The translations under genes and the position numbers were made by a program. This document shows positions 52,057 to 59,396 of a stretch of 64,000 nucleotides of DNA, one piece after another; position 1 is the stretch's first letter; each line of letters starts with the position of its first letter. Below the pieces are notes generated by a model, which was not told the origin of the DNA, did not search any database, and saw only the letters and a list, made by a program, of their open reading frames with translations. Source of the stretch: an uncultured Eggerthellaceae bacterium. Lineage in GTDB: Bacteria > Actinomycetota > Coriobacteriia > Coriobacteriales > Eggerthellaceae. The stretch lies in the NCBI GenBank assembly GCA_934648845.1, contig CAKUFS010000009.1:1-64000 (forward strand), written 5' to 3'.

Positions 52057-54048
52057 TTAGTACAGCTTTGCACCGGCGGGAATAGCGTCGCTCACCATGA
52101 GCAGGTTCAAGCGCTCTTCACCTTCCTCTGCGTGAACAGCGGAAATAAGCATGCCACACGAATCGATACCCATCATCTTGCGCGGCGGCAAGTTCGTGAT
52201 AGCAATGAGCGTCTTGCCCACCAGCTGCTCGGGCTCGTAATAAGTATGGATGCCCGAAAGAATTACGCGGTCTTGGTCCGTGCCGTCGTTCAGCACGAAC
52301 TTCAGCAGCTTCTTGCTCTTCGGCACTGCCTCGCACGCCTTGACCTTCACGGCGCGAAAGTCGGACTTGCTGAACGTCTCGAAGTCAACGAAGTCCTGGA
52401 ACAAGTCCTCGATCTCCACCTTGGAGAAGTCGATGGCCGCAGCGGCAGCGGCAGGCACAGCGGCAGCAGCAGGCGCATCGGCAACGACAGCCGCACCATC
52501 AGCAGCAGCACCTTCGCCAGCGCAAACGTCGGCCTTAGGCGCACCAGCCGGGGTTTCCTCGCGCATGTGCGGGAACAGCAACACGTCGCGGATGGTAGCA
52601 CTATCGGTCAGCAGCATAACCAAGCGGTCAATGCCAATGCCCACGCCGCCCGCAGGAGGCATGCCGTATTCCAGCGCGCGGATGTAGTCGGCGTCGTAAC
52701 CCATGGCCTCGTCGTCGCCCATGCCCTTTGCCTCAACCTGCGCGCGGAAGCGTTCGGCCTGGTCAACCGGGTCATTCAGCTCGGTAAATGCGTTAGCGTA
52801 CTCGTGACCGCAAATGAACAACTCGAAACGCTGCGTGAAATTCGGGTCCTTCGGGTCCTTCTTTGCCAAGGGGCTGATCTCCAGTGGATGCTCGGTCACG
52901 AACGTCGGCTGAATGAGCTTTTCCTCGGCAACGGCTTCGAAAATCTCGGAGATGAGCTTGCCCTTGCCCCACGCGGTATCGGCATGGCCGCCGTTGCGCT
53001 CAAGGATGTCCGCCAGCTCTTTATGCGTGCGCGCAAAGGAAACTTCCTCGCCCGCGCCTTCGCTTGCCAGCTCGGACATAGTTGCCACGCGCCAATCGCC
53101 GCCCAGCTCAATGGTGTTGCCCTGGTACTCAACGGTCATGGTGCCGCACGCCGCCTGCGCAGCGGCCTGAATGGCGCCCTGCGTAAGCTTCATCATACCG
53201 GAAAGGTCGGTGAATGCCTGATAGGCCTCCATCGTGGTGAACTCGGGGTTGTGGAAGGGGTCCATGCCCTCGTTGCGGAACTGGCGTCCAATCTCGTACA
53301 CGCGCTCAAAGCCGCCCACCAGCAGGCGCTTCAGCGGCAGCTCGGTGGCAATGCGCAGGAAGTAATCGCGGTCAAGCGCGTTGAAGTGCGTCACAAAGGG
53401 TTTGGCGTTCGCGCCGCCCATAATGGAATGCAGAAACGGCGTTTCCACCTCAAAGAAGTCCTGGCCGTCCATGTAGCGACGGATTGCGGAAACAATCTGG
53501 CTACGCTTGACAAACGTGCCCTTGACCTCGGGGTTTGCAATAAGGTCAACGTAGCGCTGACGATAACGCAGCTCTTTGTCGGCCAAGCCGTGGAACTTTT
53601 CCGGCAACGGGCGCAAGCTCTTCGACAACAGCTCAAAGCTGTGCGCAGCAACGGAAAGCTGACCGCGCTTCGTGCGCATCATGGTGCCGTGCACGCCAAT
53701 CCAGTCGCCCACGTCCAGGTCCTTTGCGCGCTTGTACAGATCCTCGCCCAAGTTGTTGATCTGGAAGAACAGCTGAATGTCACCCGTGGTGTCGCGCAGG
53801 CCGAAGAACGCGCACTTGCCCTGCACGCGCTTGGACATAACGCGGCCGGCAACGGCAACGGCATCTTCCGTGGATTCGCCATCGGCAAGATTGGCGTAAG
53901 CCGCATCCAGGTCGGTTACATGATGGGTGTAGTCGAAAGCGTGACCGTAAGGGTCCTCGCCCGCCGCAATCAGCGCAGCACGCTTAGCCTTGCGAACCTC
54001 AATGGGATCGTCTTCAACCATCTGCTGCTTTGCGTTGTTCTCGCTCAT
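52057..54048 (-). CDS. lysS: Lysyl-tRNA synthetase with a C-terminal EMAPII/Trbp111-type tRNA-binding domain
   Basis: A 663-residue class II synthetase with AAGGAG ahead of its ATG. Residues about 60-170 are the anticodon-binding OB fold. Catalytic motif 2 is seen as VYEIGRQFRNEGMD (about 255-268) and motif 3 as GVGIGIDRLVMLL, so the enzyme is complete by about residue 500. An Ala-rich linker (about 500-540) leads to a further domain of about 120 residues (IDFSKVEIEDLFQDFVDF ... VILSGIHTYYEPEQLVGKT ... NLPPRKMMGIDSCGMLI) of the type usually fused to methionyl-tRNA synthetase (MetG C-terminal) or found free as Trbp111. The fusion probably strengthens tRNA binding. Downstream of greA, same strand. 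Confidence 0.95.
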   Translation of the reverse strand: MSENNAKQQMVEDDPIEVRKAKRAALIAAGEDPYGHAFDYTHHVTDLDAAYANLADGESTEDAVAVAGRVMSKRVQGKCAFFGLRDTTGDIQLFFQINNLGEDLYKRAKDLDVGDWIGVHGTMMRTKRGQLSVAAHSFELLSKSLRPLPEKFHGLADKELRYRQRYVDLIANPEVKGTFVKRSQIVSAIRRYMDGQDFFEVETPFLHSIMGGANAKPFVTHFNALDRDYFLRIATELPLKRLLVGGFERVYEIGRQFRNEGMDPFHNPEFTTMEAYQAFTDLSGMMKLTQGAIQAAAQAACGTMTVEYQGNTIELGGDWRVATMSELASEGAGEEVSFARTHKELADILERNGGHADTAWGKGKLISEIFEAVAEEKLIQPTFVTEHPLEISPLAKKDPKDPNFTQRFELFICGHEYANAFTELNDPVDQAERFRAQVEAKGMGDDEAMGYDADYIRALEYGMPPAGGVGIGIDRLVMLLTDSATIRDVLLFPHMREETPAGAPKADVCAGEGAAADGAAVVADAPAAAAVPAAAAAAIDFSKVEIEDLFQDFVDFETFSKSDFRAVKVKACEAVPKSKKLLKFVLNDGTDQDRVILSGIHTYYEPEQLVGKTLIAITNLPPRKMMGIDSCGMLISAVHAEEGEERLNLLMVSDAIPAGAKLY

Positions 54049-54231
54049 AGAAATTCTCCTTCAGGGAAATGCCGGCAAAGACCAGGCCCGTTTCGGGTTC
54101 GGTTCCGCGTTCGGTTCCGCGCTCGAACTCGCGCGCCGCAAACCTCAATCGCAACCTTGCCCGCTTTGCACGGCATGCACGCCCGCTTCGCTGCATCCAT
54201 TCAACACAACGCCAGCGCAGCGCATATAATT

Positions 54232-54277
54232 GCAGCGCACCCCTTTCGCGTAAAAGTAGCGAAGGAAGGCGCGCTGC
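54232..54277 (-). terminator. Long hairpin between greA and lysS
   Basis: The outer stem GCAGCGC (54232-54238) / GCGCTGC (54271-54277) encloses CCTTTCGC/GCGAAGG. On the minus strand it is followed by a weak AATTATAT tail, so it may be a weak terminator or an attenuator upstream of lysS. Confidence 0.5.
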
Positions 54278-54287
54278 CCGTTAATGA

Positions 54288-54755
54288 TTAGCGTTCGATT
54301 TTCTTGATGACAATCGTCAGCGGACGACCAGTCGGGCCAACAGCCTGAATCTCGTCACCCTTCTTGTGTCCCAAAATAGCAGCACCAACAGCTGATTCGT
54401 TGGAAATCTTGCCACCCTTCACGTTGCTTTCAGCCGCGCCTACAATGGTGAACACGCGCTCAACGCCATTAAGGTCCAGCGTTACCGTGCTGCCAATGTT
54501 GATTTTCGTGGAGCGCTTGTTGGCGCTCACCACCACGGCATCTGCCAAAATGCGGTTAATCTGCGCAATGCGCGCCTCAACCTGAGCCTGCTCGTTCTTC
54601 GCGTCATCGTATTCGGAGTTTTCAGAGATATCGCCGAACTCGCGGGCAACCTTAATGCGCTCGCCAATCTCGGCGCGCTTTTCAGTTTCCAGGTAATGCA
54701 GCTCTGCTTCAAGCTGATCTTTGCCTTCTTGGGTAATCAAGTTGCCTTCAGCCAT
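54288..54755 (-). CDS. greA: Transcription elongation factor GreA
   Basis: A 155-residue GreA. The N-terminal coiled coil carries EGKDQLEAELHYLETEKR and ISENSEYDDAKNEQ with the acidic tip residues; the C-terminal domain has SAVGAAILGHKKGDEI. GreA rescues backtracked RNA polymerase by stimulating transcript cleavage. The ATG at 54755 is preferred over a TTG at 54797 because it gives the normal N-terminus (MAEGNLITQEG), although its Shine-Dalgarno sequence is modest (GGCGGA). A good promoter lies upstream. Confidence 0.95.
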   Translation of the reverse strand: MAEGNLITQEGKDQLEAELHYLETEKRAEIGERIKVAREFGDISENSEYDDAKNEQAQVEARIAQINRILADAVVVSANKRSTKINIGSTVTLDLNGVERVFTIVGAAESNVKGGKISNESAVGAAILGHKKGDEIQAVGPTGRPLTIVIKKIER

Positions 54756-54851
54756 TTTTCCGCCAATCTGTGGATCGTCCTCATTATTATTTTTCAAAAT
54801 CCGAAACCCGCCAGCTCATCCGTTTACTGCGGGCTTCTCTGTAGCCTTGCT

Positions 54852-54879
54852 ATGTTATCACATTCGCGCTCTGGTTGAA
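54852..54879 (-). promoter_or_regulatory. Candidate promoter of greA
   Basis: TTCAAC (54879-54874), a 16-base spacer and TAACAT (54857-54852) on the minus strand, about 100 bases before the start codon. Confidence 0.5.
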
Positions 54880-54942
54880 TAAAAGAAGCGGCAGGAGAAG
54901 ATATCTTTTCACATTTTTCTCGCACTAATCGAAACAATGTGC

Positions 54943-54948
54943 TATCAT
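54943..54948 (+). promoter_or_regulatory. Extended -10 promoter of tRNA-Pro
   Basis: TATCAT preceded by TGC, that is an extended -10 box, about 20 bases ahead of the tRNA. The -35 region is poor. Confidence 0.5.
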
Positions 54949-54968
54949 GCTTAAGCTGTCTTTTACAG

Positions 54969-55045
54969 CGGGTTGTGGCTCAGCTTGGTAGAGCGCTGCG
55001 TTCGGGACGCAGAGGTCGCAGGTTCAAATCCTGTCAACCCGACCA
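54969..55045 (+). tRNA. tRNA-Pro, anticodon CGG
   Basis: The acceptor stem CGGGTTG (54969-54975) pairs with CAACCCG (55035-55041), discriminator A, and CCA is encoded. The anticodon stem CTGCG/CGCAG closes the loop TTCGGGA with anticodon CGG, which reads CCG (Pro). T-arm GGTTCAAATCC. Terminator just downstream. Confidence 0.97.
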
Positions 55046-55056
55046 TTTTGATTACG

Positions 55057-55084
55057 AAAGTCGCTTGAAAAAGCGACTTTTTGT
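55057..55084 (+). terminator. Rho-independent terminator of tRNA-Pro
   Basis: The stem AAAGTCGCTT/AAGCGACTTT with a GAAA loop is followed by TTG and more T. It ends just upstream of the next gene. Confidence 0.88.
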
Positions 55085-55110
55085 TTATTACCGAACACGA
55101 AAGACGCCTT

Positions 55111-56079
55111 ATGAAACTATCCATGATAGTGCCTGCATACAACGAAGAGGACAACGTGCGCCCCTTCTACGATGAAGCCGTGCGTGTTTTCGGTGAAACG
55201 AACCTAACTTGCGAAATCATCTTCATCGACGATGGCAGCAAGGATAAAACATACGATGAGCTGCGCAAACTTGTTGATGCTGCCCGCAATGAACAACGAA
55301 TTTCGGTCTGCGCCGTATCGTTTTCTCGCAATTTCGGAAAAGAAGCGGCACTGTTCGCGGGCCTCAAGCACGCACAAGGCGACTTGATTGCGTTCATTGA
55401 CGCCGACCTGCAACAAGAACCTGCAACGCTGCTTGAAATGGTGCGCATCCTAGAAAGCGACGATGACCTTGATTGCGTGGCGGCATGTCAAGTGAACCGG
55501 AAAAGGGGTCTTACTGCTTCGCTTTCTCACAAATTCTATAAAGTTCTTGCTTCGTCTTCCAACATGGAAGTAATCCAAGATGCCAGCGATTTTCGCGTGT
55601 TCCGCCGCTGCGTGGCAGAGGCGCTTTTATCCATGGGCGATTATCAGCGCTTTTCGAAAGGCCTGTTCTCGTGGGTGGGCTTCAAAACGTACGCCTATCC
55701 CTACACGCCCAGCAAACGCCATGCAGGTGAAAGCACGTGGTCGTTTTGGGGGCTTTTGCGCTACGCTTTCAATGGGCTGCTCTCGTTTTCGGTGGCGCCG
55801 TTGCGCACCATTACCACCTCCGGCGTGTTTGTTTCGGCGGCGGCGTTCATCTACTTGATTATCGTGATTGTGCAACGTCTTGCATTTGGCGTTGATATCC
55901 CTGGCTACGCCACCATTGTGGCGCTGATCCTGCTTTTGGGCGGCGTGCAGCTTTTAGCCCTGGGGTTCATTGGCGAATACCTTTCCCGTGCCTACATCGA
56001 GGGCAAAAACCGCCCCATCTACATTGAACGCCGTTGCCTGAACAGCGAAAACGCCGAAGATAAGCCGAGCGAAGGATAG
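55111..56079 (+). CDS. Family 2 glycosyltransferase, GtrB/CsbB-like
   Basis: A 322-residue enzyme. The ATG at 55111 gives the normal family start MKLSMIVPAYNEEDNVRPF; the open frame starting at 55081 lies in the tRNA terminator. The GT-A domain has FIDDGSKDKTY and the metal-binding DADLQQEP phrase. Two C-terminal helices (LSFSVAPLRTITTSGVFVSA, then ATIVALILLLGGVQLLALG) are those of bactoprenyl-phosphate sugar transferases. It should load a sugar onto undecaprenyl phosphate on the inner face. In Bacillus such an enzyme (CsbB) works with YfhO, and a YfhO-like gene lies 3.3 kb away in the opposite direction. The Shine-Dalgarno sequence is weak. Confidence 0.93.
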   Translation: MKLSMIVPAYNEEDNVRPFYDEAVRVFGETNLTCEIIFIDDGSKDKTYDELRKLVDAARNEQRISVCAVSFSRNFGKEAALFAGLKHAQGDLIAFIDADLQQEPATLLEMVRILESDDDLDCVAACQVNRKRGLTASLSHKFYKVLASSSNMEVIQDASDFRVFRRCVAEALLSMGDYQRFSKGLFSWVGFKTYAYPYTPSKRHAGESTWSFWGLLRYAFNGLLSFSVAPLRTITTSGVFVSAAAFIYLIIVIVQRLAFGVDIPGYATIVALILLLGGVQLLALGFIGEYLSRAYIEGKNRPIYIERRCLNSENAEDKPSEG

Positions 56080-56113
56080 CGTGCGGAGCAACGCACGCGC
56101 AACCAAAAAGCAG

Positions 56114-56163
56114 CTAGCAGCGCTGCCGCCGGCAGAGGCGATGCGTAACAATCGCAGCAACAA
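56114..56163 (-). pseudogene. Fossil of the YfhO C-terminal coding end
   Basis: Read on the minus strand, the codons give VAAIV-T-H-R-L-C-RRQRC followed by TAG, against VAAIV-S-H-H-L-R-RRQRC-stop at the end of the complete YfhO-like gene (59397-59450). The match keeps the reading frame and the stop codon over about 16 codons and extends into the 3' flank (CTAGCAGCGCTGCCG identical, then GCACGC-type bases). It cannot be a functional gene. It marks either an old second copy or a duplication made when the subtilase gene arrived. Confidence 0.75.
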
Positions 56164-56202
56164 AAAACTCGGGGGATGAGCCACTTCAGCCCATCCCCCG
56201 AT
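56162..56202 (-). terminator. Rho-independent terminator of the subtilase gene
   Basis: On the minus strand the stem CGGGGGATG/CATCCCCCG is followed by AG and six T. Confidence 0.88.
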
Positions 56203-56262
56203 TGTCGTACCGCCAAGAATCCAACGCGCTCAAGCTAGAATACCGCAACGCGGTACCAGCAG

Positions 56263-59256
56263 CTACAACGCCGCCGCAACGGCAGCCTTCAGCTCCTGAA
56301 TCACGCTCTTCGGAACGGCTGAGTAACCTCCCAGCACATATCCCCGATTAAAGAACGGCGCATAAGCCGTGAAAAACGCTTCCGCCGATTCTATATACTC
56401 TTCATCCGCATACAAGATAGGTGCATTCGCCCTGCCACACAAAGGCCCCGCGCACAACGCATCGTAATACGATTGCGCCGTGGTCACAGCCGCTCCATTC
56501 ATCTGCATGCCGTCTTCAAGACAACGATTGGCAAACAGGCGCGCAGTCTCGTAAGCATCATCGCCCGCCATACGGGATATATTGTTCACCACGCCGTAAA
56601 GCTGCGTGCCTATAGCCGAACTAACCGCGGAAGTACCGCCCATAACAATGACTTTCTTGAATCCACCGCTTGCTATGGCAGAAAGAGCATCGTTTTCAAG
56701 AACTAAGTCGGAATTCACCAGGAAAATGGGAGCTCCTTTTGCAAACGAATACGGAGAAGCCGCCAAGCCATCCAGATAAGAATTCACGGTGCATACAATG
56801 GCGGTATCGCCCCAGGCGCCCTCGCGCGTTCCTTCTCTATAGATTGCCATGGCGGTATCGCGCGCGTAGTCTCCCCACAGGCGCTCGACCTCGTTCACAC
56901 CGGAAAGATCCGATACTTGCTGCTCAACATCCAGGCTCACCGCCGAAGGGCCACCAACAATGTAAGCTTTCGATGCCCCCAATCGTCCAATAAGCGATGC
57001 CGTCTCGGGGCTGAGCGTCTCGGGGTCGGTCAAAAGAATGGGGCAATTCTTGATACCCGCAAGGCTTGCCGCCGTCAAAGCATCGTAGTACGAATCCATA
57101 GTGGCCACAATAACGGTATCGGATCCGTTTTTATCACCGTAAACGCCATCAAGGAAGCCTTCAGAGACAATGGCATCCATGGTATTCACCACATAGTCAC
57201 CTGCAAGACGAGTAAACAAAGCATCTTCTGAAGCCACCGATAATACAGCGGCTTTCGCGTTCACTAAACCATTAGCAAATTCGTTATCGAACCCGGGCGC
57301 GCCCAAATCAGTTGCCGTATTTTCAAGATAGTACTCGGCATCAGCAGCAGTAAGATTAGGGTTGGCCGCATACATCAAAGCAAGCACGCCCGACACGATG
57401 GGAGCCGAAAAAGATGTGCCGGTGCAATAGGCTATCCCATAGGTATCCATATCGGTCGATACAGTTTTGATACAATATCCGGGTGCAGCTATATCCTTTG
57501 CAGGACCATAACACGACCCCTTGCTTTGATCCGTGGAATCAACCCACCGCTCCGTAATCGTTGTCGCAATAACGCTGATAACATTATTTAAATCAGAGGG
57601 CGTATACAATGCATCCGTGTTTTCGTTTCCTGCACTGCACACAACGGAAACACCCTTCTCAACGGCATGATTTATTGCCGTCTGAAGGCTTCCTTTTGCC
57701 TCTCCTCTTCCACCAAAGCTAATATTGATAACGCGTAAATTATCTATATCGTTTGAATTGATAACGTGCTCAATAGCCAAAGCGATGTGATCGTTTTTTG
57801 CATATGCAAGGTTGCCCTTAACGGAAGAAGCAATGTTCACGGGAACGATTTTTGCATTATGGGAAACACCACTTACGCCTTGGCCATCGTCGGTCTGAGC
57901 CGAAATAACGCCAGCAACCCACGTTCCATGAGGATGTATGGGGTCTCCCGACATAGGAGACTCCGAGACCGCATCCCATGCATTGTCAAGGTCAAGGTTT
58001 GCTTGCAAATCGGGAACAGCCCAAACACCCGTATCGAGAACGGCCACAGAAACGGCACCGTTGCATTGCGCCTGATTCCACGCATCGGTAATTCCAAGAT
58101 AATCAAGATACCATTGGTCGCCTATATTGATATTGGAAGCATCACCGCCCTCGCTCGGCGACTGACTACCATCTTCGTTGCCAGAGCCAGACGGCTCAAT
58201 CAATTCAACGTGAACAACGTCTTCCAAAGAATACGCCTTGGAAGTAACGAGTTCGCTCGTAAGACCCTTAGGATAGAATGCCTCAATCCTCAACTGTCCT
58301 GTATCTGCCAGCTTCGTTGTATCCCCATACGGCCAGCCCAAACCAAGAATTGCCTTCTTTGCTTGATTGTAGTCAACGCCCGCATCGAACGTTATAGCAA
58401 TATTGGGTTTCTCTTCGTAAACAGGACCCGTTGTGGAGTAATAAACAAGCTTCGCATCAACAATCCCAGCTTGCTGTTTTGCAATCTTTTTAGCATCGAT
58501 TACCGTTATTCCTGAAGGAATGGTAACCAAGAGCTCGTGATCATAAAACCAGCTGCTTTCACTGGAAGTTGTTCCCTGATAATAACCAACGCTCCAACCT
58601 TCCATGGAAAAAACGGTGTCGAGCGCTTTTTCAAGCGAGACGTCGGGCTCAAAAGCAAGATAGAGCTCTTTTTCGGAATAGTTCTCAAACGAATTAATGA
58701 GATTAACATCTTGGTTGTCAAAAGGCCATTGTCGTGAGGTTGCCTCCATCGATTCATCGGGAAGATCAGAGACTTCTTCATCAATGGGACACGCTAAAAT
58801 ACGATTTAACTCGGAATACCAAACTTTCCCCGAGCCAGCCGCTATTGCCATTGCGTCTCTCAAAGATTGAGATTCAGGAACAGTAACGGACATGCACTTC
58901 CAGCCGGCATCATCATCCCACGAGATGACGGCGTCCTCGGTCCACCCCTGCGCCGTTACAAAAGCACGTCCAACCGTAAGTGGCGTTTTTGGCATAAATG
59001 TCAAAATCATGCTGTTGGAAACATAATCAACGCCAGGTCGAAGGGAATCCCAATCAACTTGCTCATACGAGGCAGGCAGATCAACGTCGGTAACCCACGC
59101 GGCAACCCCTTCGAACGCGTCATCCCCAGTATTTGACTCTTCGGCATACGCAGAGGGAACCATGGAGAAGCAGAGAACAAGCGATAAAACACCGCTGATG
59201 AATCGAGAACGCTCTAACGACAATTGTCGTTTTTTCACGTACCTGTTTTTGCCCAT
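56263..59256 (-). CDS. Subtilisin-family (S8) surface protease with three CWB2 domains
   Basis: A 997-residue protein with AGGAGG ahead of its ATG and a long-charged signal peptide (LSLVLCFSMVPSAYA). Residues about 50-375 are an N-terminal region with two fervidolysin-like/propeptide-type segments. The protease domain follows (about 380-670) with Asp in VAVLDTGVW, His in HPHGTWVAGVI and Ser in GTSFSAPIVSGVL, so the triad is complete. The end (about 675-997) is three cell-wall-binding repeat 2 modules (RLAGDYVVNTMDAIV, ERLWGDYARDTAMAIY and RMAGDDAYETARLFA starts) that attach it to the wall. The base composition is visibly richer in A+T than the flanking genes, and the gene lies between a glycosyltransferase and its likely YfhO partner with a repeated YfhO end on the far side, which suggests insertion. 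Confidence 0.92.
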   Translation of the reverse strand: MGKNRYVKKRQLSLERSRFISGVLSLVLCFSMVPSAYAEESNTGDDAFEGVAAWVTDVDLPASYEQVDWDSLRPGVDYVSNSMILTFMPKTPLTVGRAFVTAQGWTEDAVISWDDDAGWKCMSVTVPESQSLRDAMAIAAGSGKVWYSELNRILACPIDEEVSDLPDESMEATSRQWPFDNQDVNLINSFENYSEKELYLAFEPDVSLEKALDTVFSMEGWSVGYYQGTTSSESSWFYDHELLVTIPSGITVIDAKKIAKQQAGIVDAKLVYYSTTGPVYEEKPNIAITFDAGVDYNQAKKAILGLGWPYGDTTKLADTGQLRIEAFYPKGLTSELVTSKAYSLEDVVHVELIEPSGSGNEDGSQSPSEGGDASNINIGDQWYLDYLGITDAWNQAQCNGAVSVAVLDTGVWAVPDLQANLDLDNAWDAVSESPMSGDPIHPHGTWVAGVISAQTDDGQGVSGVSHNAKIVPVNIASSVKGNLAYAKNDHIALAIEHVINSNDIDNLRVINISFGGRGEAKGSLQTAINHAVEKGVSVVCSAGNENTDALYTPSDLNNVISVIATTITERWVDSTDQSKGSCYGPAKDIAAPGYCIKTVSTDMDTYGIAYCTGTSFSAPIVSGVLALMYAANPNLTAADAEYYLENTATDLGAPGFDNEFANGLVNAKAAVLSVASEDALFTRLAGDYVVNTMDAIVSEGFLDGVYGDKNGSDTVIVATMDSYYDALTAASLAGIKNCPILLTDPETLSPETASLIGRLGASKAYIVGGPSAVSLDVEQQVSDLSGVNEVERLWGDYARDTAMAIYREGTREGAWGDTAIVCTVNSYLDGLAASPYSFAKGAPIFLVNSDLVLENDALSAIASGGFKKVIVMGGTSAVSSAIGTQLYGVVNNISRMAGDDAYETARLFANRCLEDGMQMNGAAVTTAQSYYDALCAGPLCGRANAPILYADEEYIESAEAFFTAYAPFFNRGYVLGGYSAVPKSVIQELKAAVAAAL

Positions 59257-59300
59257 AAACTTTCCTCCTTTTTACGTGAGTGCTTCTTACGGATGGACTG

Positions 59301-59336
59301 ATACTATCATCCCCCTCTTTTCTTGTCAAAAGAGGG
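59301..59336 (-). promoter_or_regulatory. Subtilase promoter with an overlapping operator
   Basis: On the minus strand TTGACA (59329-59324), a 17-base spacer and TAGTAT (59306-59301), an almost consensus sigma-A promoter giving a leader of about 40 bases. A perfect 9-bp inverted repeat, CCCTCTTTT (59313-59321) and AAAAGAGGG (59328-59336), covers the -35 box and spacer, so a bound protein would block RNA polymerase. Confidence 0.7.
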
Positions 59337-59396
59337 TATCGATACAGCGCTCTGAGCAGGGAGAATAGAGTTTTTAAGCACGCACCCGCAAAACCA

